Translations under genes and position numbers: made by a program
Shown: one piece after another, positions 45,093 to 56,676 of the stretch
How positions within the stretch are numbered: position 1 is the stretch's first letter
How the letters are laid out: each line of letters starts with the position of its first letter
Notes under the pieces: generated by a model
Databases searched by the model: none
What the model was told of the DNA's origin: nothing
Seen by the model: the letters and a program-made list of their open reading frames with translations, nothing else
DNA from: Halobium salinum
Lineage (GTDB): Archaea > Halobacteriota > Halobacteria > Halobacteriales > Haloferacaceae
Direction of reading: 5' to 3'
Length of the DNA stretch: 64,000 nucleotides
NCBI RefSeq assembly: GCF_026586625.1
Contig: NZ_JAODIW010000006.1
Coordinates: 967,061-1,031,060, forward strand

Positions 45093-45254
45093 ACCGGCCC
45101 GTCGACCGGCGGCCCCGTGAATCCCTCGGCTGGCGGGTGAGCGCCGACCGTGACTCGCGCGCCGGCGCCTCTCGGTTCCGTCCCTCGACCTTCCTTCCGC
45201 GGCGAATGTGGCGCAACCAGTAGTGTTTACCGCCCCGCGGTCGACCCCTCCGGT

Positions 45255-46307
45255 ATGGGCGACCTCCTCATCTACGGCTCGTACGGCTACACCGGCCGCC
45301 TCGTGGCTCGCGAGGCGGTCGACCGGGGGTTCGAGCCCGTCCTCGCCGGCCGCGACGCGGACGCCGTCACGGCCCAGGCGGACGACCTCGACCTCCCCGC
45401 TCGGGTGTTCGACCTCGACGAGGCGGGGAACCGCCTCGCCGACGTGGACGCCGTGCTCAACTGCGCCGGGCCGTTCTCGACGACGGCGTGGCCCCTCGTC
45501 GAAGCCTGCGTCGACACCGGCACCCACTACCTCGACATCACCGGCGAAATCGGCGTCTTCGAGAAACTCCGCCGGCGCGACGCCGCCGCCACGGAGGCCG
45601 GCGTCACGCTCCTCCCGGGCGCCGGCTTCGACGTGGTTCCCACCGACTGCCTCGCCGCCCACCTCGCGGCGCGTCTGCCCGACGCGACGGGTCTCGAACT
45701 CGGCTTCGACGCGCAGGGCGGCGTCGGTCCGGGGACCCTTCGAACCGGCATTCAGCGGCTCGGTCGCGGCGGCATCGTCCGCCAGTCGGGCCGGCTGAAG
45801 GAGGTGCCCGCCGGCTGGCGCACCCGGACCATCGACTTCGGGCGGGGGCGTCGCCGCGCCGTCACTGTCCCCTGGGGTGACGTGTCGACGGCGTACCACA
45901 CCACCGGCGTGCCGAACGTCGTCGTCTACATGGCCGCCGGCCGCGGTCTCCGGCTCTTCTTCCGGGCCGAGCGCCTCCTCGGACCGGCGCTCAAAAGCGA
46001 CGCCGTCCGCGGCGGGCTCTCGTGGCTCGTCGACAGGACCGTGAGCGGCCCGGACGAGGCCGCCCGGGAGCAGGGGTTCGCCTGGGTGTGGGGTGAGGCG
46101 ACGAACGGCTCGAAGACGGTCGTCTCCCGGCTGCGGACGCCACACCCGATTACGCTCACCGCTCGCGCCGCCCTCGAGTGTACGAGCCGCGTCCTCGACG
46201 GCGACGCACCGACCGGGTTCCAGACGCCCGCCGGCGCGTTCGGCTCCGAACTCGTCCTCGACGTCGAGGGGGTCTACGGGTTCAAAGACGAGGACGACGG
46301 CCGGTAG
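45255..46307 (+). CDS. Saccharopine-dehydrogenase-like (trans-acting enoyl reductase) NADP-binding protein
   Basis: 350 residues. The N-terminal Rossmann segment IYGSYGYTGRLVAREAV and the NCAGPFSTTAWPLVEAC block match the saccharopine dehydrogenase NADP-binding family; the HYLDITGE element is the usual family signature. The C-terminal half is typical of the trans-acting enoyl reductase-like branch. The lysine-pathway role is not expected in haloarchaea, so lipid or small-molecule reduction is more likely. ATG 45255 is the first of the conserved start. It is 163 bases downstream of the divergent aldo/keto reductase and 72 bases upstream of a GGR-type flavoprotein. Confidence 0.85.
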   Translation: MGDLLIYGSYGYTGRLVAREAVDRGFEPVLAGRDADAVTAQADDLDLPARVFDLDEAGNRLADVDAVLNCAGPFSTTAWPLVEACVDTGTHYLDITGEIGVFEKLRRRDAAATEAGVTLLPGAGFDVVPTDCLAAHLAARLPDATGLELGFDAQGGVGPGTLRTGIQRLGRGGIVRQSGRLKEVPAGWRTRTIDFGRGRRRAVTVPWGDVSTAYHTTGVPNVVVYMAAGRGLRLFFRAERLLGPALKSDAVRGGLSWLVDRTVSGPDEAAREQGFAWVWGEATNGSKTVVSRLRTPHPITLTARAALECTSRVLDGDAPTGFQTPAGAFGSELVLDVEGVYGFKDEDDGR

Positions 46308-46379
46308 CGTCGGGGACCGGAGTGGTCCGCACCGACCCGGAACGGAACGGTCATGTGTGTCTGCTGTCTCGTTTTCGGT

Positions 46380-47603
46380 ATGGACCCCGAGTACGATTTC
46401 GTCGTCGCCGGTGCGGGTCCCGCCGGCCTCCAGTTCGCGCGGGAGGTCGTCTCGAACTCGGACCGGTCGGTCGCCGTCCTCGAACGCAACGCCGCCCTCT
46501 CGGACAACGACAAGTCGACCGGCGGGACGTTTCCCGAGGTCGTCGAGGGGTACGGCGTCCCCGACAACGTGGTGATGGCCGAGGCGGGGTCGGTCACCTT
46601 CGAGAGCCCCAACAACGGCTGTCGACACCCGATGGACACCTACGTCCTCGACTTCCCCCACTTCCTCGAGTTCCTCGGCGAGGACGCCGCGAGCGACGGT
46701 GCCGACGTGCTGACCGGCCACCGGGTGACCGGCCCGGTCGTCGAGAACGGCACCGTCCGCGGCGTGCGCTACCGCACCGCCGACGGCGAGGACGGGACGC
46801 TCCGCGCTCGAATCACGGTCGACGCGACCGGCCCGGCCGCGACCCTCTCCGACCCGCTCGGCTACTTCGACACCGGGACTGCCCACCGCGGCATCGGGCT
46901 CGAAATCGAGGCCGAAGGCCGCTACGACACCGACGACACGCTCCTGTTCAGTTTCGACCACGCCGACGCCCCGGGTGGGTACGCGTGGACGTTCCCGGCG
47001 GGCGAGGAGGTGTTCAAGGCGGGCGTCTGCTGGGTCGACGAGTTCCGCGCGGCCCGCCCCGACGGGCGCACCATCACCGACTACGTCGAGCGCTGGGTCG
47101 AGACCGACCCGCGCTGGAAGGTCGAGACCGTCCGGGCCAGACACGCCGGCGAGGCGGTGTGGAACGACTCGATGAACCGCCGGGCGGGGGACGGTTTCCT
47201 CGCGGTCGGCGACGCCGCCTCCAGCATCAACCCCCTCTTCGGCGAGGGAATTCGTCCGGGGATGGAGTCGGCGCGGATGGCCGCCGAGGTGGCGCTGTCG
47301 GCGCTCCGAGCCGGCGAGGTGAGCCGGCCGTGGCTCCTGCCGTACGAGCGCCGGTGGAACGACCGTCGGGGCCGGGCGTGGAAGCTCCAGCGGGTCGTGA
47401 GCGAACTCCTGTACGACTTCGACGACGCCCAGCAGGACGCCTTCGTCGAGCGCGTCGCCGCGTTACCGCCGGGGAAGGCAGAACGGCTCAGGACCTACGA
47501 ACTGGACACGCTCTCGCTGGCTCGACTCTACCCGTTCCGACCGAAGGACCTGCCGAAGCTCCCGACGATTCTGCGGCACCTTCGGGGGTCACGACCGACC
47601 TGA
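46380..47603 (+). CDS. FAD-dependent geranylgeranyl-reductase-family oxidoreductase
   Basis: 407 residues. FAD binding: VVAGAGPAGLQFA (Rossmann) near the start and VGDAASSINPLFGEGI, the GD motif, at ~280. The overall plan matches geranylgeranyl/digeranylgeranylglycerolipid reductases, which saturate isoprenoid chains of archaeal lipids or menaquinone. ATG 46380 (MDPEYDFVVAG) is preferred to the ATG nine codons upstream, whose residues (MCVCCLVFG) are not family-like. The preceding saccharopine-dehydrogenase-like gene ends 72 bases earlier and may be in the same operon. Confidence 0.85.
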   Translation: MDPEYDFVVAGAGPAGLQFAREVVSNSDRSVAVLERNAALSDNDKSTGGTFPEVVEGYGVPDNVVMAEAGSVTFESPNNGCRHPMDTYVLDFPHFLEFLGEDAASDGADVLTGHRVTGPVVENGTVRGVRYRTADGEDGTLRARITVDATGPAATLSDPLGYFDTGTAHRGIGLEIEAEGRYDTDDTLLFSFDHADAPGGYAWTFPAGEEVFKAGVCWVDEFRAARPDGRTITDYVERWVETDPRWKVETVRARHAGEAVWNDSMNRRAGDGFLAVGDAASSINPLFGEGIRPGMESARMAAEVALSALRAGEVSRPWLLPYERRWNDRRGRAWKLQRVVSELLYDFDDAQQDAFVERVAALPPGKAERLRTYELDTLSLARLYPFRPKDLPKLPTILRHLRGSRPT

Positions 47604-47660
47604 CCGGCGTGCTCGCCCGACCGCCGGATCGCCTCACCCCCCGGCGCCCCCGCAGCCGAC

Positions 47661-48437
47661 TCAGACGATGCGAACCGGCTCGACGTCCAGTTCGGCGAAC
47701 CGCTCCTTGAGCACCGGCACCCGCTTCTCGACCTCCTCCGGGCGGTGGGAGTCGGAGCCGACCGTCACCGACACGTCGTGGTCGAGAATCGCCTCCAGAA
47801 AGGCGGGTGCGGGGTGGAACTCGCCGTAGTCGTCGAGGACGCGGCCGGCGTTGAGTTCGGGCACCGTCCGCGAGCCGGCGAGGGCGATGGCGACCCGTTC
47901 GTAGTGGTCGTCGGTGGCGAACCCCCGCAGTAGGGGGTTGCGCTCGACGAGGTCCGGGTGGGCCATCACCTCGAACAGTTCGGACTCGGCGAGCGCGACG
48001 AGCGCGTCGAAGTAGTCGTCGACGACGACGCGGCGTTCGGCCTCGCTCAGGTCGCGGAACGGCCCCTTCGACTGGACGTTGCGGTCGCCGACGTGGTGGA
48101 CCGACGCGACCGCGTAGTCGAAGTCTGCCTCGTCGAGAAACGCCTCGATGCGGGCTTCGTCGCGGGGGTCGTAGTCCATCTCGACGGCGTCGTAGACGGT
48201 GAGGTCGAACGAATCCCGGAACGACTCGATGGCGGCGCGACGGCGTTCGTACGTCTCGTCGAGGGTGAACCCGAGTTGGCACTTCTCCAGGCGCATCGAC
48301 TCGCGGTCGGCGACGTTGCAGTGGTCGGCGAAGCCGACGGCGTCGAGGCCGGCGGCCTCGGCGCCGCGGAGCATCTTCCAGAGGAACTCCCCGTCGGAGT
48401 AGTTCGAGTGGACGTGGTAGTCGTGGGTGATGGACAC
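47661..48437 (-). CDS. PHP-domain phosphoesterase (histidinol-phosphatase-like)
   Basis: 258 residues. PHP-domain metal motifs: DYHVHSNYSDG at the N-terminus, FADHCN, ASVHHVG, MAHPDLVE and SDSHRPEEV. It resembles HisJ-type histidinol phosphatases, but no his genes are near, so the substrate may be different. ATG 48435-48437 begins MSITHDYHVHS, the conserved first strand. Length is a normal single PHP domain. It is convergent with the GGR-family gene (57 bases). Confidence 0.88.
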   Translation of the reverse strand: MSITHDYHVHSNYSDGEFLWKMLRGAEAAGLDAVGFADHCNVADRESMRLEKCQLGFTLDETYERRRAAIESFRDSFDLTVYDAVEMDYDPRDEARIEAFLDEADFDYAVASVHHVGDRNVQSKGPFRDLSEAERRVVVDDYFDALVALAESELFEVMAHPDLVERNPLLRGFATDDHYERVAIALAGSRTVPELNAGRVLDDYGEFHPAPAFLEAILDHDVSVTVGSDSHRPEEVEKRVPVLKERFAELDVEPVRIV

Positions 48438-48571
48438 GGTCTGTTGGTCGGGGGTAGGTCGGGGGAGGGTGAGAAACTACCGCCGCGGCGCGGGCGGCGC
48501 CGCGCCCATCAGCGTGGACGGTGCCGCGCCCGCCACCGAGCCTGAACGTGCGCCGACCCCGCACACGTTGA

Positions 48572-50262
<1,691 letters not shown>

Positions 50263-50263
<1 letters not shown>

Positions 50264-51180
50264 TGGTCGACGCCGAGTCGTTCGTCGAGGAGGCCGTCGC
50301 CGAGATTCGCGAGGAGGTCGGCGACGCTCACGCCGTCATCGGCCTCTCGGGTGGCGTGGACTCCTCCGTCGCCGCCGAGTTGGCGTACCGCGCGCTGGGG
50401 GAGAACCTCACTGCCGTCTACGTCGACACCGGCCTGATGCGCAAGGGCGAGACCGAGGAGGTCAGAGAGACCTTCTCGCACATGTCCTCCCTGCGAATCG
50501 TCGAGGCCGAGGACCGCTTCTTCGACGCCCTCGAAGGGGTCGTCGACCCAGAGGAGAAACGAGAGATAATCGGCCGGGAGTTCATCCGCGAGTTCGAGCG
50601 CGAGGCGAAGGAGGCCGACGCCGACTACCTCGTCCAGGGGACCATCTACCCCGACCGCATCGAAAGCGAAGGCGGAATCAAGTCCCACCACAACGTCGGC
50701 GGCCTGCCCGACGTCGTCGACTTCGAGGGCATCGTCGAACCCGTCCGCGACCTCTACAAGGACGAGGTGCGCGAGGTGGCCCGCGAACTCGGCCTCGAAT
50801 CGGTCGTCGCCGAGCGCATGCCGTTCCCCGGGCCCGGCCTCGCGGTCCGCGTCGTCGGCGAGGTGACGAAGGAGAAGGTCGCGGTCGCCCGCGACGCCTG
50901 TCACGTCGTCGAGGAGGAGTTGGAGGAGTACGACCCGTGGCAGGCGCTCGCCGCCGTCGTCGGCAAGGGGACGGGGGTGAAGGGTGACAACCGCGTCCAC
51001 GGGTGGATCGTCGCCGTCCGCTCCGTCGAGTCACGCGACGGGATGACCGCCCGTGCTCAGGAACTCGATTGGGAGACCCTCCAGCGCATCCAGAGCCGTA
51101 TCACCGGCGCCAACGAGAACGTCGCCCGCGTCGTCTACGACGTGACGCACAAACCGCCCGCGACCATCGAGTACGAGTGA
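50263..51180 (+). CDS. guaAb: GMP synthetase, ATP-pyrophosphatase subunit B
   Basis: 305 residues. It aminates XMP to GMP together with a separate glutaminase subunit (GuaAa), as is usual in archaea. Its PP-loop is [28 protein letters not shown] and [14 protein letters not shown] are conserved, and the dimerisation domain ends in PPATIEYE. It starts within the pyrG stop (TGATG) and its own stop overlaps the next start likewise. No guaAa glutaminase subunit is found in the window. Confidence 0.96.
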
Positions 51181-51515
51181 TGAGCGGGACCGACACGAAG
51201 AAGGCGGTCGTCTCCGGTGCCGACGCGGACGGTCTGGGCGAGGCGCTCGAGGACGAGGGCGTCGAGGTCACGCGAGTCGAGGGCGTCGCCACCGGCGAGT
51301 CGCTCGACGCCGCCGGCATCGACGACGCCGACCTGTTCGTCGTCACCGACGCGGACGACGCCACCGCGGTGTCCATCGCGAAGGACCGTAACCCCGACGT
51401 GAAGGTCGTCTTCTACGCCCACGACTCCCTCCCGGAGTTCGCGAAGGGCCAGGCCGACCTCGCGGTCGACCCCGACCTGTTGGCCGCCGACGTGGTCGCA
51501 GAAGAACTCGTCTGA
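51180..51515 (+). CDS. DUF7126-like Rossmann protein of the pyrG operon
   Basis: 111 residues. The sequence VVSGADADGLGEALEDEGVEVTRV followed by DLFVVTDADDATAVSIAK resembles a small Rossmann/TrkA-N-type fold, although the Gly-rich loop is atypical. Haloarchaeal proteins of this kind have been labelled CTP synthetase-associated or DUF7126; function is unknown. It begins within the guaAb stop (TGATG), making it the third translationally coupled gene of the operon, which implies a job in nucleotide synthesis or its regulation. Acidic C-terminus, length normal for the family. Confidence 0.8.
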   Translation: MSGTDTKKAVVSGADADGLGEALEDEGVEVTRVEGVATGESLDAAGIDDADLFVVTDADDATAVSIAKDRNPDVKVVFYAHDSLPEFAKGQADLAVDPDLLAADVVAEELV

Positions 51516-51550
51516 GTCCCGGTACCTCGGCGCTCGTCGTCGGCTTCCCC

Positions 51551-52249
51551 CTACGTCTCGTTCTCGGGGTCGCGCCGGACGACGAGCACCGGACTGACGG
51601 ACTCGGCGGCCGCGCGGTCTGTCTCCTCACCCAACAGGGACGACCGGAGCGACGGCGCCTGCTCGCCCATCACGACGGCTTCGTGGCTCGGGGAGGCGTC
51701 GACGAGCGCGTCGAACGGGTCCCCCCCGACCACGAGTTCGGTACGGACGTCGAGCCCCCGCTCGGCCAGCGTCGCCTCGGCCTCGTCGAGCGAGCGTCGA
51801 CCTTCGGATTCGTCGTCGGTCACGAGCAGCAGTGTCACCCCGATGTCTCGGTCGGCGACGAGGTCGACGACGAACGACAACACCCGGTCGACGTCGACGT
51901 CGCCGCTCAGCGGGACGAGCAGTCGTTCGACGGCGCCGGTAGCCCCTTTGATGGTGTACGCCGCCGCGCCGACCTCGTCAGCGACTCGGCGAATCGTCTT
52001 CGTCCGGTCGGGGGTGAACACGAGCCTGGAGTCGGCCGCGCCGCCGGCCAGGCGGAACTCCTCTACGACGTCGGCGAGCGTCTCGTTCGCCCGCTTCTCG
52101 TACTGGAGCCTGGCCTGGTCGGGTGGGGTCTGTTCGGGCAGCACGTGGTAGCCGAGGACGGTCACGTCGACCGTCCCGAGCAGGTTCATCAGCCCGAGCG
52201 ACACCGACTCCCCTTCGAGGACGGCCAACGGGACGAGTACACGTGTCAT
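51551..52249 (-). CDS. Universal stress protein (two Usp-like halves)
   Basis: 232 residues. The N-terminal half ([14 protein letters not shown]) and the C-terminal half (~110-225) are both of UspA fold; the second half has VVGGDPFDALVDAS and SVSPVLVVRR. The ATP-loop G-x2-G-x9-GS is not canonical. The ATG at 52247-52249 overlaps the stop of the permease gene (TGATG), so the two are translationally coupled. Permease-Usp pairs are common in haloarchaea, and the Usp is expected to sense nucleotides and regulate transport. Confidence 0.85.
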   Translation of the reverse strand: MTRVLVPLAVLEGESVSLGLMNLLGTVDVTVLGYHVLPEQTPPDQARLQYEKRANETLADVVEEFRLAGGAADSRLVFTPDRTKTIRRVADEVGAAAYTIKGATGAVERLLVPLSGDVDVDRVLSFVVDLVADRDIGVTLLLVTDDESEGRRSLDEAEATLAERGLDVRTELVVGGDPFDALVDASPSHEAVVMGEQAPSLRSSLLGEETDRAAAESVSPVLVVRRDPENET

Positions 52250-53676
52250 CAGAGAGCACCCTTCAACCGTACGTCCCGAGCGTAGTAGTAATACCACCCT
52301 GCACTCACGACCATCATGCCGGCTCCGATGACCTGTGACGTCGGTTGCATGAACCCGATGAGCGCGAAACTGGCGAGCGCGCCGAGCACCGGGACGACAG
52401 GGTAGCCGGGCGTCCGGAAGTCCGGGTCGTACCAGTCGGGTTCGTCGCGCCGGAGTACGACGAGCGAGACACAGAGGAGGCCGTAGAGGACGAGGTGGAG
52501 GAAGGAGGCGACCTCGGCGAGTATCTCGACCCGTCCGGTCGCGGCGAGAACCACGATTGGGCCGCCGGCCATGCCGAGCGCGACGTGGGGCGTGCCGTAC
52601 CGGAGGTTGATCCGGCTCGCCCATCGCGGGAGGAGCGCGTCCTTGGAGACGGCGTAGATGGCCCGCGACGTGCTGAGGACCGACGCGTTCGCGCTGGACA
52701 TCGTCGCGAGCAGGCCGCCGAACACGATGGCGACCGCCCCGGCCCGACCCAGGAACCGGCGACCGACCTCGACCATCGCCGTCTCGCCGAACGATGCGAG
52801 GCGGGCACTCTCGAAGGCGCTCGTCGCCACGAAGATGGTCGCCACGTAGAGAACGCCGACGACGAGGACGGAGCCGACCATCGCGAGCGGTAGGTTCCGG
52901 CCTGGTGACTTCATCTCACCGGCGACCGTCGCCACCTGTGCGAACCCGAGGTAGGAGGTGAACACGAGCGCCGCCGTGGTGAACACCGGCGCCAGCCCGA
53001 ACGGGACGAAGGTCTGTGGAGGGCTCGGGCGCCCGAGCACTCCCAGGGCGTCCAGACCGCCGTAGGTCAGGAAGACGGCGAGGATGGACAAGAGCAGCGC
53101 GACGACCCCGTTCTGGAGCTTGGCGGCGTTCTCGGTCCCGGTGGCGTTCAGGACGGTGAACGCGACGCCGAGCGCCACCGCGAGCGGGACGACGAACCCG
53201 TCGCCGACGCTCACCCCGACCTCCGTGAGCGTGTCGACCGCGTAGTAGCCGAATCCGACGAGGTAGAACGCCGTCGCGAACACGAGGCCGAACCAGAGCG
53301 ACAGTCCCACCACGGTCCCCGCGAGCGCACCGAGCCCGCGCGAGATAAAGTAGTACGCGCCGCCGCTCTTGGGCATCGCCGTCGCCAGCTCCGACGCCGG
53401 CAGCGCCACGAGCAGGGCGACGACGGCCCCGATGGCGAACGACCCGGCGGCCGCGGGTCCGGCTCGGCCCGCCGCCAAGCCGGGAAAGACGAAGATGCCG
53501 GCACCGATCATCGTCCCGACGCCGATGGCGAGTCCGCCGGCGAGCCCGAGCGTCCGTTCGAGCTCCGAGTCGTCGGTGATCGTCGCCTCGTCGGTCTCGA
53601 CGGTCGCCTCGATCACGGGCGACTCGTTCCCGACGTTCGCTCCCCCGCCCGCCGTCGGCGCCTCCCGGTCGGACAT
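52249..53676 (-). CDS. APC-superfamily amino-acid permease
   Basis: 475 residues with about twelve membrane helices. The first helix holds the APC motif [15 protein letters not shown], and [13 protein letters not shown] is also characteristic. The acidic N-terminal ~40 residues are cytosolic. It imports amino acids or related cations by proton or sodium coupling; specificity is unclear. ATG 53674-53676 begins [11 protein letters not shown]. The stop overlaps the downstream Usp gene by one base. Confidence 0.92.
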   Translation of the reverse strand: MSDREAPTAGGGANVGNESPVIEATVETDEATITDDSELERTLGLAGGLAIGVGTMIGAGIFVFPGLAAGRAGPAAAGSFAIGAVVALLVALPASELATAMPKSGGAYYFISRGLGALAGTVVGLSLWFGLVFATAFYLVGFGYYAVDTLTEVGVSVGDGFVVPLAVALGVAFTVLNATGTENAAKLQNGVVALLLSILAVFLTYGGLDALGVLGRPSPPQTFVPFGLAPVFTTAALVFTSYLGFAQVATVAGEMKSPGRNLPLAMVGSVLVVGVLYVATIFVATSAFESARLASFGETAMVEVGRRFLGRAGAVAIVFGGLLATMSSANASVLSTSRAIYAVSKDALLPRWASRINLRYGTPHVALGMAGGPIVVLAATGRVEILAEVASFLHLVLYGLLCVSLVVLRRDEPDWYDPDFRTPGYPVVPVLGALASFALIGFMQPTSQVIGAGMMVVSAGWYYYYARDVRLKGAL

Positions 53677-53803
53677 GCAGTGGATGCCGGGGGGACCGAG
53701 TATAACTCCGTTGCCCGGTTCGAGGTCGTCAACCCCCCGACTCGCTGGCCCGCGACAGGGCTCGCGCGGACGACTCGGAGCGTCCGCGACCGTGCGACGG
53801 CCT

Positions 53804-54319
53804 CTACTCCACGAGCGGCGACTCGGACCCGCGCACGCTGTCGACGATTACGTCGCCCTCCGGCCGCCGCGCCAGCCAGAACAGCTTGTAGACGTCCGCG
53901 GTACGCTCCATCTCGATGTCAGGTGCATCGTTCGTCGAGAACTTCCGGAGCGTCCACTGAAACACCGACTTCTCGGCGCGCTCCAGACAAACCTCGGCCG
54001 ACAACTCCGAGGGCAGGACGAGCACGTCCTCAACCGTCCGCTCCTCGACCTCGGGGAAGGTATCCGCGCGGACGACGAGCCGCCGCGAGCGGTCGACGCT
54101 GGCGACGAAGCGCGTACGGCGGGGGGACATGAACGCGCGGTCGATGGAAACCGCGGCGTCGTACACGCGGTAGGGGTAGGCGACGGCGCCGACCCGGCCG
54201 GTGCTCTCGACCGCCTCGCGGGGGACCGCCGGGGGGATGACCGAGAGGGTGGCCGTCTCCCGACGCCGGCCGACGGGCGGGTGGCCCGCGTCCGCAGTCG
54301 TGTCGTCTCCGGTCGACAC
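53804..54319 (-). CDS. Hypothetical protein downstream of the PutP-type symporter
   Basis: 171 residues with no membrane helices. GTG at 54317-54319 ([12 protein letters not shown]), 2 bases after the symporter stop, is the best start. The sequence is conserved-looking around [13 protein letters not shown] and [17 protein letters not shown], with FLARRPEGD-like text (here [10 protein letters not shown]) near the C-terminus. No domain recognised. It belongs to the accessory-protein/symporter operon and may regulate or process that transporter. Confidence 0.72.
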   Translation of the reverse strand: MSTGDDTTADAGHPPVGRRRETATLSVIPPAVPREAVESTGRVGAVAYPYRVYDAAVSIDRAFMSPRRTRFVASVDRSRRLVVRADTFPEVEERTVEDVLVLPSELSAEVCLERAEKSVFQWTLRKFSTNDAPDIEMERTADVYKLFWLARRPEGDVIVDSVRGSESPLVE

Positions 54320-54321
54320 GA

Positions 54322-56043
54322 TTACTCCGTCCCCTCCTCGGCTTCGTCCCAGTAGCCGCTGGCGGTGACGTGGGCGCGGATGTTGTCGGCCTCGGTGACG
54401 ACCTTCGGGCCGGCGTCGTCCCCCGCTCGACCGCCGTCGGTGACGTACGATGGAGCCCCGCCCGGGGCGCCGCCGCGCTCTTCGTTCGTCAGTTCCGAGA
54501 GGGGCTTCTGGAACACCTCGAAGTGCTCGTCGACGCCGGTCGGGGGGGTCGTCGCGAGCGAGACGGTGACGAGCGCCAACGACGAGAGGATGAACGCCGG
54601 GAAGAGCCCGTAGACGCCGACGAGGCCGGTGAGGAACGGGGACGCCTCGACGGCCGACATGGCGCCGACGGCCTTGAGGATGCCCCCCAACTGCGTCCAG
54701 ATAATCATGGTCGTCGCGCCGACGCCCATACTGGCGACGGCGCCCTCGGCGGTGACGCGCTTCCACCAGAGCGTGGCGATGAGGGTCGGCCCGAGTGCGG
54801 CCCCCAACCCGCCCCACGCGTAGTCGAGGACGAGCGTGTAGACGGCGGTGTTGCGTGCGACCCAGGCGAAGGCGATGGAGAGCCCGCCGAGGCCGAGCGT
54901 GACGTACCGGGAGTACCTGACGAGTTGGGCCTGGCTGGCCTCCTCGTTGACGTAGCCGTGGTAGACGTCCTCGACGACGGCGCTGGTCGCCACGAGGAGT
55001 TGGGAGTCCGCACTGGACATCATCGCCGCGAGCGCGGCGGCGAGGATGATGCCGGCGACGACGCCGGGGAACAGTTCGAGGGTGAGGCTGGGCATCACGT
55101 TGTCCACGTCCTGAATCCCGCCCTGCCCGAACGCGACGAGCGCGTACAGGCCGACGAGCGCGGCACCGACGTACGCGACGAACATGAACAGCTGGGCGAC
55201 GAGCGCGGCGAGGCGGACGTTCTTCACCCGGTCGATACCCATGAACCGCACCATGATGTGGGGGTTGCCGGGGACGCCCAGTCCGATGGCGGCGTAGCTG
55301 ATGATGCCGAACACCGCGGCCCAGCCGGTCAGTCCGGCCGAGATGCTCGTCAGCGACCCGTCACCGATGGCCGCGAGTTCGTCGAAGGGGAGCCCGTAGG
55401 AACTGAACGCCAGAATCGGGAGGATGGCGAACGCGGCGAGGATGATGGCGCCCTGGAAGTAGTCCGACCACGCGACGGCGAAGTAGCCGCCGAGCATGGT
55501 GTAGCCGACGACGATGACGCCGCCGACGAGGATACCCACCAGCGGGGAGACGCCCGTGAGCACCTGCAGGAGCGTCCCGGCGGCGACGATTTGCGCACCG
55601 ACGTACCCCCCCTCGAACAGCATCAGGACGACCGCGGAGGTGCCCTTGACGAGGCCGGTCCCGTCCTGGAGGCGCGTCTCGAAGAAGGTGGGGAGGGTGA
55701 CGGCGCGGACGATTTCGGTGTACTTCCGGAGTCGCTTGGCGATGCCGGCCCACGCGAACAGGTCGGCCGGAATCATGCCCAGCCCGTTGTAGAAGGCGAT
55801 GATACCGGAGTTGAACGCGTCGGCGGGCACCCCGAGGGTGAGCCAGCCGCTCATCTCGGAGGCGCGCTCGGAGAACCCCGTCACGACCGGGCCGATGCGC
55901 CGGCCGCCGATGACGTAGTCGTCGACCCCGTCCATGAACTTCGCCGACCAGAGCCCGATGCCGACGAGGACGACGAGGTAGGCGCTGAACGTCACCAGGA
56001 CCCAGAAGCCGGCCGCCCCGGCGATGCCGCCGCTACTCTGCAT
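54322..56043 (-). CDS. putP: Sodium:solute symporter (PutP/SSS family)
   Basis: 573 residues, about 13 membrane helices. Sodium-site and family motifs: ERASEMSGWLTLGVPADAF, SDYFQGAIILAAF and MMSSADSQLLVATSAV. The C-terminal cytosolic tail (~500-573) is acidic. The likely substrate is proline or a related compatible solute or amino acid. It follows the 48-aa accessory gene with an 11-base overlap and precedes the hypothetical gene by 2 bases, so the three form an operon. ATG 56041-56043 gives MQSSGGIAG. Confidence 0.92.
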   Translation of the reverse strand: MQSSGGIAGAAGFWVLVTFSAYLVVLVGIGLWSAKFMDGVDDYVIGGRRIGPVVTGFSERASEMSGWLTLGVPADAFNSGIIAFYNGLGMIPADLFAWAGIAKRLRKYTEIVRAVTLPTFFETRLQDGTGLVKGTSAVVLMLFEGGYVGAQIVAAGTLLQVLTGVSPLVGILVGGVIVVGYTMLGGYFAVAWSDYFQGAIILAAFAILPILAFSSYGLPFDELAAIGDGSLTSISAGLTGWAAVFGIISYAAIGLGVPGNPHIMVRFMGIDRVKNVRLAALVAQLFMFVAYVGAALVGLYALVAFGQGGIQDVDNVMPSLTLELFPGVVAGIILAAALAAMMSSADSQLLVATSAVVEDVYHGYVNEEASQAQLVRYSRYVTLGLGGLSIAFAWVARNTAVYTLVLDYAWGGLGAALGPTLIATLWWKRVTAEGAVASMGVGATTMIIWTQLGGILKAVGAMSAVEASPFLTGLVGVYGLFPAFILSSLALVTVSLATTPPTGVDEHFEVFQKPLSELTNEERGGAPGGAPSYVTDGGRAGDDAGPKVVTEADNIRAHVTASGYWDEAEEGTE

Positions 56044-56179
56044 CCCCGCCCTCCCGATACTGTCGGCGGAGCGCCTTCTCGCGTCGGCCTTCCCAGACGT
56101 AGTACACCACCAGCATCACGAAGAACAGGGCGTACGGCCCGACCAGTCCGACCCAGTCGAGGAGACTCATCGCAGGCAT
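56033..56179 (-). CDS. Symporter small accessory protein (48 aa)
   Basis: One membrane helix (LVGPYALFFVMLVVYYVW) is followed by a basic cytosolic tail (EGRREKALRRQYREGG). This plan matches the small accessory proteins found immediately upstream of SSS-family symporters. The stop lies 11 bases inside the symporter gene. Two starts are possible, ATG 56179 (MPAMSLLD) or 56170; the first is preferred because of the TATA box at ~25 bases. Confidence 0.75.
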   Translation of the reverse strand: MPAMSLLDWVGLVGPYALFFVMLVVYYVWEGRREKALRRQYREGGDAE

Positions 56180-56203
56180 GGCTCCGGGGTACAGAGGGCC
56201 TCC

Positions 56204-56213
56204 ACTTATACTT
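56204..56213 (-). promoter_or_regulatory. TATA box of the symporter operon
   Basis: On the minus strand the element reads AAGTATAAGT, ending 25 bases before the ATG at 56179. This predicts a leaderless transcript for the accessory protein, symporter and downstream hypothetical gene. Confidence 0.6.
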
Positions 56214-56349
56214 TCAGTGGATATCGTCGAAAAGGAACGCTCGCTGACCAGTTTAGCGGGTGCATAGGCCCCTTCGCGGTCCGCCGACGCGTACTCCGAA
56301 CCGGCTCGGGGGCGCCACGCTATAGGAGGGTCCCCACCAAGGGCCACTG

Positions 56350-56676
56350 ATGCTCGACAGACTCCCCGACGCCGAAGCCGACCTCGACCCAGACGACGGC
56401 GCGGTCGAGACGGCCGAACTGGTCGTCACCGACGACGTGCTCGTCAAGGCGTTCGCACTCGGCCCCGGTGCCGAACTCGACGCCCACGAACACGGCGACA
56501 GTACGAACGTCTTCCACGTCCTGCGCGGGACCGTGACGGTCCTGCAGGGCGACGACGAGGAGGCGGTCGAGGCCCCCGGCGTCGTGCTCCACGAGCGCGG
56601 CGTCGTCCACGGCGCCCGCAACGACACCGACGAGACGGTGGTGTTCACGGCGAGTCTCTGTCCGTTGCCGAACTGA
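56350..56676 (+). CDS. Cupin-domain protein
   Basis: 108 residues, a single beta-barrel cupin. The metal-binding motif is AHEHGDSTNVFHVLRG (H-x-H-x(n)-E-like), and the second motif is VLHERGVVHGARN. Small cupins bind a metal or a small ligand; the substrate is unknown. A CTATAGG at 56319-56325 lies about 25-31 bases upstream of the ATG and could be a leaderless promoter. It diverges from the symporter operon. Confidence 0.85.
   Translation: MLDRLPDAEADLDPDDGAVETAELVVTDDVLVKAFALGPGAELDAHEHGDSTNVFHVLRGTVTVLQGDDEEAVEAPGVVLHERGVVHGARNDTDETVVFTASLCPLPN

Noticed and set aside
45093-47144. Continuation of the aldo/keto reductase frame for more than 2 kb upstream
   Set aside because: The extra part is antisense to the saccharopine-dehydrogenase-like and GGR-family genes; the family start is at 45092.
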